A DNA stretch of 64,000 nucleotides from CBDDLD01 sp965230605 (lineage in GTDB: Bacteria > Bacteroidota > Bacteroidia > Flavobacteriales > Flavobacteriaceae), in contig CBDDLD010000004.1 in the NCBI GenBank assembly GCA_965230605.1, positions 1,550,001 through 1,614,000 on the forward strand, written 5' to 3'. Made by a program: the position numbers and the translations under genes. Below the pieces are notes generated by a model that saw nothing but the letters and a program-made list of their open reading frames with translations, was not told where the DNA came from and made no database searches. This document shows, piece by piece, positions 32,808 to 40,069 of the stretch; the stretch's first letter is position 1, and the number at the start of each line of letters is the position of its first letter.

Positions 32808-34726
32808 TTAAGATATTTTAGAATCAGCATTTCTATTATTAAAAAAGCCAGTGCAAAAATAACAAACCATTTCCATAGCTCATTAACATTTGTGTTACTT
32901 TTTATATCATCGATAGCAGAAGCTAAATTTGTATTAGTGCTATAATCTGTATTTGACTCTAGATCATAATAACTTAGTTGGCTTTCATTCCTGTTAAAAT
33001 TAAAACTAAGATTTTGCAGACTTTCATTAGAGTTTCTTACCTCTAGAATGCCAGCTTGTGTTGGGTATTCTTCTGTTGTGATATCCACTTTATTACTGTA
33101 GGTCTGTTGCTGTGGAATAATAGAATTTTCGTCATTTACTAACGTCAAAATCTCATCCGATCCCAAAACAGTTTCGATACTTATAGTGTTAAGTCGATCT
33201 ATATGATAGTACAATTGTGAAAGCTTAATACTCTGCTTAGCAATATTATAGAGCACAGGCACTATTAATGGCGATCCTTTGAAGTTACTATTAGTATCAT
33301 TTAAAGCACTAGAAAAAGCATAAATATCACGATTCCCTGTTAAAAAAGCACTGTTGTCTTCATAAGACAATATGTTGTTAGTATTGGCTTCGAATCTATA
33401 ATAGGCATTTACTTTTGGATATTGAAAATTAGAAACTCTTTTGTAGAATGCTTCTGCTAATAGAGGATGATCATAATTTATTGTAGTAATTCTTTTTTCC
33501 GCACTAATAATAGAATCGTATTTGCTAATTTTAAAATTGGTAAACAATTGATTATATGAATTAAAAGAGATATCATTTGAAGGAATAATTAATATACTCC
33601 CTCCGTTGTTAGAAAATGTATTTAATGCAGTTTGTAGCGTATTAGGAATACTATTTAACTCATTGAGAATAATAAAATTTTGACTGTTAATAAGATTGTA
33701 GTTTAAGGCTTCTAAATCATATGATGAATATTCAAATTCATCGTCTGTATATAACTTTCTTAAAAATATATCTGAAGTATTATTGATAGTCAGTACTTTT
33801 ATTTTCGGTTGTTTATTCAGATTAAAATAAAACACATTATCATATTCTAACCCTGGATCATCTATAACCAATTTACCATTAAACAAATCATTGTTTGGTA
33901 GTGTAAACATAGCCGAAGGTCTTTCAGCATTAAGGTCTACAGCAGTTTTTGCTAATAGATTATCATTATTATAGAGTGATATGGAAACATTTTCAGGAAC
34001 ATTATCATAAGCAGAAAGCAATACATTAAGCTCTTTATTATTGGCTTTTGTTTCTATGTATATGCTATCGATGCTGATATTACTTTTATTTACAGCTTTT
34101 GGCTGTACAAGCTTCAAGTTTATTAAAGAATCCTTTTGAAAATTAAGTTGATCATCTTTTTGCTGGAAATCTGATAATAGAATAAGGTTTTTAATTGAGT
34201 TTCCTGCTTTAGAGAAATATTGCTTTCCTTTTAAATATGCTGCCTCATAGGACAATTGATTCGAAGAATATTGCATTTGAATGAGTTCATTCTTAATGGC
34301 TTTCAGTGTCGTGTTCCTGTAGACATCCTTATTAGTATATAAGGTGATCTCTTCATTTTCATCAATACTTCCTATAATATCTTGAATAGCTTCATTGAGC
34401 AGGCTGCCATTAACACCTTTGGCTTGCATGCTATGTGAATTGTCTAAATAAACAACAATCTCATTTTTAGTATTAAAGCTATTGGAATTAGAAATATAGG
34501 GTTGAGCAAACGCAATAACAGCGCAAGCCACAATTAAAAGCCTGGTTAAAAGTGTTAGCCATTTTTTTATCTGTGAACTTTTACGTGTTTGAAGTTCAAC
34601 ATTTTTTAGAAACTTGACATTTGTGAATTCAACCTTTTGAAATCGTCTTAATTGGAATAAATGTACGATAATAGGAATGAGCAGTAGGAGTAGTGCATAT
34701 AGAATTTCAGGGTGTTTAAACTGCAT
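32804..34726 (-). CDS. BatA-like VWA membrane protein
   Basis: This 640-residue protein starts with the BatA N-terminal region (MQFKHPEILYALLLLLIPI, then HLFQLRRFQKVEFTNVKFL), with membrane helices at about 8-20 and 58-75. A von Willebrand factor A-like domain follows, with MIDAS motif DNSHSMQA (about 95), then a long periplasmic part, a DUF4159-like or glutamine-amidotransferase-like region, and a C-terminal membrane helix (about 618-637). It is probably an inner-membrane aerotolerance-type protein, although no MoxR or other bat genes are nearby. It is the first gene of a four-gene operon and overlaps the next gene by 4 bp. Confidence 0.85.
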   Translation of the reverse strand: MQFKHPEILYALLLLLIPIIVHLFQLRRFQKVEFTNVKFLKNVELQTRKSSQIKKWLTLLTRLLIVACAVIAFAQPYISNSNSFNTKNEIVVYLDNSHSMQAKGVNGSLLNEAIQDIIGSIDENEEITLYTNKDVYRNTTLKAIKNELIQMQYSSNQLSYEAAYLKGKQYFSKAGNSIKNLILLSDFQQKDDQLNFQKDSLINLKLVQPKAVNKSNISIDSIYIETKANNKELNVLLSAYDNVPENVSISLYNNDNLLAKTAVDLNAERPSAMFTLPNNDLFNGKLVIDDPGLEYDNVFYFNLNKQPKIKVLTINNTSDIFLRKLYTDDEFEYSSYDLEALNYNLINSQNFIILNELNSIPNTLQTALNTFSNNGGSILIIPSNDISFNSYNQLFTNFKISKYDSIISAEKRITTINYDHPLLAEAFYKRVSNFQYPKVNAYYRFEANTNNILSYEDNSAFLTGNRDIYAFSSALNDTNSNFKGSPLIVPVLYNIAKQSIKLSQLYYHIDRLNTISIETVLGSDEILTLVNDENSIIPQQQTYSNKVDITTEEYPTQAGILEVRNSNESLQNLSFNFNRNESQLSYYDLESNTDYSTNTNLASAIDDIKSNTNVNELWKWFVIFALAFLIIEMLILKYLK

Positions 34727-34759
34727 TCCTTGTATATTATCTTTTATGGTTTATTATGC

Positions 34760-34767
34760 CAAATATA
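34760..34767 (-). promoter_or_regulatory. -7 box of BatA-like operon
   Basis: The minus strand reads TATATTTG, a full TAnnTTTG match, 33 bp upstream of the ATG at 34726. Confidence 0.45.
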
Positions 34768-34807
34768 TACAATGCTTTAGGATATTGTTTACTCGCTTTT
34801 GAGAATT

Positions 34808-35815
34808 TTAACAAAAGAAAAAATAATCAATCATTGACTTCATATTTTGATTTTCGAAATATTGTTTTATTGTGCTTTGCTCAGTTTCATTGGCAACAGT
34901 GACAATACTTTGTGGTAACTGAAGCTTAGAGAGGTAGTCAAAATTGTGCAATGTAATGCCATATATATCACGGCCAATCTTCTTTGGGTTATCACATATC
35001 CAGTAGAACGGTATATTGCGCTCTGCTAATCTCTTAGCAATTGTTTTTCCTTTAAATCCGGCACCCCAAACCGCTAAAGGCCTTTTTTTATCGTAATTTA
35101 ACTTTAAGAAATAATGCAGTTTTATGTCTAAAAAATAATTCTGTGCATAATGAACATGCGTTCTAGAAGTTCTTGTAGAGTAGTCTCTCCATAGATGTAA
35201 AACAGAATCGCAAGGAATACACCTAATATTATGTTCATAAAATCTAAATGTTAGATCATAATCTTCAGGATAGCGGTTGGGGTTAAACGCATTGCATGTA
35301 ATAAGGTCTTCACGCCACACCATCCAACAAGGCGACGGAATGACACATTCTTTATAGATTTCTGAATAATTAGTACCCTTTTCGGTAAGTTCATTTAACC
35401 ATGCTTCATAACGGGCGTACCCATTACTTATACCTTCATCACTGAAATACTGTACCTGGCCAACGGCAATATGTCCTTGACCATGGTGCAACAGCTTATT
35501 AACCATTACTTGTAATTTGTTAGGCTTCATGATGTCGTCACTATCCATACGCGTTATCAGCTCACCAGCACTTATTTTAAAGGCTAATTTTAAAGCATCA
35601 ATAATTCCTTCTCCGTTAGACTTATGTAATTTTATTCTTTGGTCTTTTTTTGCATATTTGTTGACTATAGAATGTGATTGATCTTCTGACCCGTCATCAA
35701 TGATTATTAATTCCCAGTTAGTGTAATCTTGTACAACAATAGAGTCTATACAGGCGTTTATATAAGACGCTGTGTTCTTAAAAGGGGTTAGAATACTTAC
35801 CAAAGGAGAGGACAT
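34808..35815 (-). CDS. family 2 glycosyltransferase with extra C-terminal domain
   Basis: This 335-residue protein has a GT2 GT-A domain (about 1-220) with VSILTPFKNTASYI at the start, WELIIIDDGSEDQS, and the metal/nucleotide motif RMDSDDIMKP (about 92). The C-terminal part (about 240-335) contains a dinucleotide-like turn AVWGAGFKGKTIAKRLAE and CDNPKKIGRDIYG, so it looks like a small Rossmann-type domain fused to the transferase. It probably adds a sugar to a surface polymer or lipid carrier; donor and acceptor are unknown. It is a single gene, not part of a polysaccharide cluster. Confidence 0.85.
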   Translation of the reverse strand: MSSPLVSILTPFKNTASYINACIDSIVVQDYTNWELIIIDDGSEDQSHSIVNKYAKKDQRIKLHKSNGEGIIDALKLAFKISAGELITRMDSDDIMKPNKLQVMVNKLLHHGQGHIAVGQVQYFSDEGISNGYARYEAWLNELTEKGTNYSEIYKECVIPSPCWMVWREDLITCNAFNPNRYPEDYDLTFRFYEHNIRCIPCDSVLHLWRDYSTRTSRTHVHYAQNYFLDIKLHYFLKLNYDKKRPLAVWGAGFKGKTIAKRLAERNIPFYWICDNPKKIGRDIYGITLHNFDYLSKLQLPQSIVTVANETEQSTIKQYFENQNMKSMIDYFFFC

Positions 35816-35876
35816 GATGCGAATATAATAAACCTCATTTTAACAAAACCTTTAGGAATTTGATTGTAACAGATTG

Positions 35877-35884
35877 TAGATTTG
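35877..35884 (+). promoter_or_regulatory. -7 box of M61 peptidase gene
   Basis: TAGATTTG matches TAnnTTTG, 30 bp upstream of the ATG at 35915. A weak TTTA lies near -33. Confidence 0.4.
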
Positions 35885-35914
35885 TGCGTCAAGTAAAAAA
35901 TTCAAACTTTTATC

Positions 35915-37801
35915 ATGAAACATATTTTAAGCATACTTAGTTTAAGTATCCTATTAGTAGCTTGTGGGCCTTCTAAACCAAAAATAGACGACTCTGCAGC
36001 TAACAACCCTATTCAGACCACCTTAGATCTTACTAGTGTGGTCGAAGACAAAGTTCCTGTAACTATAAATCCAGGGCGATTTGCACAAGAAATCGTGACG
36101 TACCGATTACCAAGAATTGTACAGGGTACATACTCTGTAAGTGACTTTGGAAAATACGTAGACGATTTTAAAGCCTTAGACTATGATGGTAATGAACTAT
36201 CCGTTGAAAAAATAGACACCAATACTTGGACCATTAGTAATGCTGTAAACTTAGACATTATTACGTATTATGTTAATGACACATTTGATATCGAAGTGAA
36301 TGGAGGTATTGGAAGTGAAGTTCCTTTCTCACCTGCAGGCACAAACATAGAACCTGATAATTATGTATTAAACTTACATGGATTTATAGGCTATTTTGAC
36401 TCTTTAAAGAATAACCAGTATGCTTTGGAGGTTACTTCTCCAGCTAATTTCAAAAGAACTTCAGCCTTAGAGGTTAAGAATGAAACTCTGACTAATGATA
36501 GCAAAGCAGTAACTCAATATTTTGCACCACGTTATTTTGATATTACCGATAACCCAATGATGTATGGAAATTTAGATGTAGAAGAGTTTATGGTAGGTGA
36601 TATTAAGATCGTATTAAGTGTGTATTCACCTAACGGCACACATACTGCAGAGAGTCTTAAGAATACTATGTATAAGATGATGGAAGCTCAAAAAGCTTAT
36701 TTAGGAGATGTTGATAGTACACCACGATATGATATATACTTATACTTGTCAGATGGTAGTGAGGATGCACCTAAAGGATTTGGGGCATTAGAACACCATA
36801 CGTCTACAGTAGTTGTTTTACCTGAAGCTTCATCAGCAGATGGACTAGCAAGTTCTATGGTAGATGTGGTTGCTCATGAGTTCTTTCATATTGTAACACC
36901 TTTATCGGTGCACTCTGAAGATGTACACTATTTTGATTACAATAAGCCAACATTCTCTAAGCACTTATGGATGTACGAAGGCGTAGTGGAATATTTTGCA
37001 CAGCATTTCCAAGTCTACAAAGGCTTAGTAACCAGTGATGAATTCTACAACACTATTATGCAAAAGATCTCGACGTCGAGACGCATGGATGACGCTATGA
37101 GTTTTACTGTAATGAGTGAAAATGTATTAGAAGAGCCTTATGCGTCTAATTACTTTAATGTATATCAGAAAGGCGCTCTAATAGGTATGTGCATAGACAT
37201 TTTAATGCGTAAGGAGAGTAATGGGACACGAAGCATGTTATCCTTAATGAAAGAATTATCAGCAAAATATGGAAAGAACAAACCCTTTGTTGACGATGAT
37301 ATTATTGCTGAGATTACAGCAATGACATACCCAAGTGTGGCTAACTTCTTAAACACACATGTCGTAGGAGATGTTCCAATTAACTATGATGAATTTTTCA
37401 AAGAGGTTGGCTTAAAAACCGGGGAAGCCAAAGTGAAAACAAACTACATTCAAGCTGGAGGTGAATTTATTTTTGGAGCAAATCAAGAGAAAGGAGAAAT
37501 CTTCTTTTCTGAAAAAGCACTCGAAAACTCATTCTGGAAAGAGCAAGGTATTCAAGCTCAAGACATTATTAAAGAAGTTAATGGTTCTGAACTTACACTG
37601 GCTAATGCACAACAGGTGTTAGGTGCTATGTTCCAATGGCAACCAGGGCAAGAAGTGGAATTAAAACTTGTTAGAAATGGAGAACCAGTGACATTTAAAG
37701 CTACCCTTACGCAAGCTTATGCTATGAGTCAGTCTGTAGTTGAAGATGAAAATGCATCTAAATCACAGATTGAAACTAGAAACGCTTGGCTTAAAGGCTA
37801 A
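35915..37801 (+). CDS. M61-family metallopeptidase, lipoprotein
   Basis: This 628-residue exported peptidase has a lipoprotein signal with Cys-17 (LLVACGPSK). It resembles M61 glycyl aminopeptidases: an N-terminal beta domain (about 40-200), a gluzincin catalytic domain with zinc motif VAHEFFHIVTPL (about 318-329) and the downstream Glu helix LWMYEGVVEYFAQ, then a C-terminal PDZ domain (about 510-605). It probably trims peptides in the periplasm or at the surface. A -7 box precedes it and a terminator follows. Length is usual for the family. Confidence 0.9.
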   Translation: MKHILSILSLSILLVACGPSKPKIDDSAANNPIQTTLDLTSVVEDKVPVTINPGRFAQEIVTYRLPRIVQGTYSVSDFGKYVDDFKALDYDGNELSVEKIDTNTWTISNAVNLDIITYYVNDTFDIEVNGGIGSEVPFSPAGTNIEPDNYVLNLHGFIGYFDSLKNNQYALEVTSPANFKRTSALEVKNETLTNDSKAVTQYFAPRYFDITDNPMMYGNLDVEEFMVGDIKIVLSVYSPNGTHTAESLKNTMYKMMEAQKAYLGDVDSTPRYDIYLYLSDGSEDAPKGFGALEHHTSTVVVLPEASSADGLASSMVDVVAHEFFHIVTPLSVHSEDVHYFDYNKPTFSKHLWMYEGVVEYFAQHFQVYKGLVTSDEFYNTIMQKISTSRRMDDAMSFTVMSENVLEEPYASNYFNVYQKGALIGMCIDILMRKESNGTRSMLSLMKELSAKYGKNKPFVDDDIIAEITAMTYPSVANFLNTHVVGDVPINYDEFFKEVGLKTGEAKVKTNYIQAGGEFIFGANQEKGEIFFSEKALENSFWKEQGIQAQDIIKEVNGSELTLANAQQVLGAMFQWQPGQEVELKLVRNGEPVTFKATLTQAYAMSQSVVEDENASKSQIETRNAWLKG

Positions 37802-37828
37802 AGTAAAGATTATCTAAAATAAAATATA

Positions 37829-37856
37829 AAGGCTTCCAAATTGGGAGCCTTTTTAG
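37829..37856. terminator. terminator after M61 peptidase gene
   Basis: The stem AAAGGCTTCC / GGGAGCCTTT with a T run follows the stop. It reaches the stop of the convergent TIGR02757 gene, so it may act in both directions. Confidence 0.8.
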
Positions 37857-38623
37857 AATCCTTCAAAAACGCCCAAACCAAATAAGGCAAAATCATATTT
37901 TACAGGATCTTTCTTATCCAGCGTTCTTAAGCTTTTATCTAATTCTTGTAGGGCTTTGGCGTCGTTTTGATTGCGTTGTAGTATGCCTAACTTTCTTGCG
38001 ACATTGCCTGAATGCACATCTAAAGGACAGCTAAGCTGTGATGGCGAAATAGATGTCCAAATACCAAAATCCACACCAGAGTTATCTTGACGAACCATCC
38101 AACGTAAAAACATATTGATGCGTTTAGCAGCTGAGTTTTTTAAAGGATCGCTAACATGCTTTTTTGAGCGTTCTAAATGAGGCATTTCAAAGAAGTAAGA
38201 TTTAAAATGATGAATAGCTTGTTGCAAAGAATCGGCCTTGGCATGCTTCTTAAAAATAGCCTCTAAACCATTATAGTTTGTATATAGATAGTTTAAGCTT
38301 GTTATAAACTGAATAAAGTCTGAGCCATTGAACGTGCGATGCACAAAAGGTAATAATGCTTCAAGGTCATTGTCCTGATGCTGCATCACAAACTGATAGG
38401 GTGCGTAATCCAGGAACTCCATCATACGCTTCGCATTATTTATAATACTCTTACGGTTACCCCAAGCGATAGTAGCAGTTAAGAATCCAGCAATTTCAAT
38501 GTCTTCTTTCTTAGAAAATTGATGAGGGACTTGTATAGGGTCGGTTTCAATGAATCTAGGATGATTGTATTGTTCAACCTTTGAGTTAAGAAAGTCCCTA
38601 AGCTCCGAGTCTAATAGTTTCAA
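37853..38623 (-). CDS. TIGR02757 family protein
   Basis: This 256-residue protein fits TIGR02757, a Bacteroidota-rich family without assigned function. Blocks are IETDPIQVPHQFSKKEDIEI, IAWGNRKSIINNAKRM, MFLRWMVRQDNSGVDFGIW and CPLDVHSGNVARKLGIL (about 197-213). The LDVHSGNVARKL segment and the all-helical pattern resemble the VDTHVxRVxxRL helix of HhH-GPD DNA glycosylases, so a distant relation to DNA repair enzymes is possible. That is my inference from the motif only. Confidence 0.85.
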   Translation of the reverse strand: MKLLDSELRDFLNSKVEQYNHPRFIETDPIQVPHQFSKKEDIEIAGFLTATIAWGNRKSIINNAKRMMEFLDYAPYQFVMQHQDNDLEALLPFVHRTFNGSDFIQFITSLNYLYTNYNGLEAIFKKHAKADSLQQAIHHFKSYFFEMPHLERSKKHVSDPLKNSAAKRINMFLRWMVRQDNSGVDFGIWTSISPSQLSCPLDVHSGNVARKLGILQRNQNDAKALQELDKSLRTLDKKDPVKYDFALFGLGVFEGF

Positions 38624-38708
38624 GTGAAATTAATTTCATACAAAAATACGTAGAACTACTAATAAAATTTACCAATCTCTGTACTAACTTTGTTGTATAG
38701 GGCATGTT

Positions 38709-39680
38709 ATGACAACTAACGATAAGCAAGTAATTCAACTGCTTAGAAGAAGTATTTTCCCTAAATATAACCAATGTTATAAACCAAAATGCTCCAATAA
38801 GCTTTCTAAAAAAAGCATAAAGGCTACTAATCATTTTTTAAAAAAGATCGCTAGGCTGAATAAGATTGTGATTTTAAAATCTGATGATGGAGATGATTAT
38901 AGCTTTAACAATAGAGTGACAGATTCGGTAACTTTTACGCCTTTTAGTTACCTGTGCCATTCCTGTTACAAAGCTTACCATAAATATGCCCAGCCCATTG
39001 ACAGGCTTGAAGATTATAAAACTCAACTTTGGTGGACCTGGAGTGAGTTTATGAAATTGTGTTTTAATCTATACTATAAGATCGAATGGTATAAAGCGAT
39101 AATAGAATCACCACAAATCAACAAGGACGCAAAAGAGATTTATCGTAACAAATTCTATGCAGCAACCATCCAGCATAGCGCCTGTCAATTCATTAAACAA
39201 AAAATTAAGAGTGATCTTGAAAGAAACACCAAGCATTTCAACTTTACGTGCTTGGAATTACCTTATGTTGAGGTATTAGCTAAAAGTGCCTTTATGATAC
39301 CTATTCCGGTGATTTTTACTGGAAATTTCATGGAAGAGATTGACCAACAAAAACAGATACAACCACTACAGAGTTTTAATATGATTTTATTGTTTCCTAA
39401 AGCTAAGGCTTGGCATGCCATGATTGGAACTGACAATATAGAAAGCCTAATAGGCAAGATGAACATCAATATTAATAACTATACAGAACATCAAAAAATG
39501 AAATATATGAATGATCTTTTGATCAAATATATTGATAAATGGATTGTATCTGAGGCATTATATAAACTATGGAAACAAGAGGCTATTACTTATGAAGTAA
39601 TTAATCAAAAAATGAAATATAATGAAGATGAGATGAAACTCAGAGAAGTAAACTATAATATATTTTACGGAAAAATTTAA
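38709..39680 (+). CDS. orphan protein with putative zinc ribbon
   Basis: This 323-residue basic protein has two early cysteines (CYKPKC, residues 23-28) and CHSC (about 83-86), which could form a four-Cys zinc site. The rest is helical and aromatic, with WWTWSEFMKLCFNLYYK (about 108-124) and a low-complexity Lys/Asn-rich end. There is no signal peptide; a weakly hydrophobic segment near 198-210 is probably buried. I recognise no family. It lies alone between two core genes in opposite orientation, its stop abuts the ridA stop, and its AT-rich coding style suggests an accessory or recently acquired gene. Confidence 0.7.
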   Translation: MTTNDKQVIQLLRRSIFPKYNQCYKPKCSNKLSKKSIKATNHFLKKIARLNKIVILKSDDGDDYSFNNRVTDSVTFTPFSYLCHSCYKAYHKYAQPIDRLEDYKTQLWWTWSEFMKLCFNLYYKIEWYKAIIESPQINKDAKEIYRNKFYAATIQHSACQFIKQKIKSDLERNTKHFNFTCLELPYVEVLAKSAFMIPIPVIFTGNFMEEIDQQKQIQPLQSFNMILLFPKAKAWHAMIGTDNIESLIGKMNININNYTEHQKMKYMNDLLIKYIDKWIVSEALYKLWKQEAITYEVINQKMKYNEDEMKLREVNYNIFYGKI

Positions 39681-40064
39681 TTACTCCTTAACAGCAATCA
39701 TACTAATCTCTACATTCACATATTTTGGCAGATTAGCAACTTCAACAGTTTCTCTTGCAGGTGCTGTTGCATCTTCAAAATAGTTGCCATACACAGTATT
39801 AATGGCTCCAAAATTATTCATGTCACTAATAAAAATAGAAGTCTTAACAACATTGTCAAAGCTCATATCTGCAGCGTTGAGTACAGCCTTTAGGTTTTGC
39901 ATGACTAACTCAGTTTCTTTAGTGATATCTCCTGTAACTAACTCACCGGTTTTTGGATCTATTGGGATCTGGCCCGAAGTATAAAGCGTATTACCTGATA
40001 ATACAGCTTGATTATAAGGTCCGATAGGAGCAGGCGCATTAGGGGTATTAATAATTGTTTTCAT
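39681..40064 (-). CDS. RidA-family enamine/imine deaminase
   Basis: This 127-residue protein of the YjgF/YER057c/UK114 family hydrolyses reactive enamines and imines, such as 2-aminoacrylate, to keto acids. Family marks are PAPIGPYNQAV near the start, YTSGQIPIDPKTGELV, DNVVKTSIFISDMNNF, and the Arg of the active site in APARETVEVANLPK near residue 105. It forms trimers in known members. It starts 5 bp after the end of the lptD gene on the same strand. The neighbouring plus-strand orphan gene ends at the adjacent base. Confidence 0.93.
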   Translation of the reverse strand: MKTIINTPNAPAPIGPYNQAVLSGNTLYTSGQIPIDPKTGELVTGDITKETELVMQNLKAVLNAADMSFDNVVKTSIFISDMNNFGAINTVYGNYFEDATAPARETVEVANLPKYVNVEISMIAVKE

Positions 40065-40069
40065 AAGCT

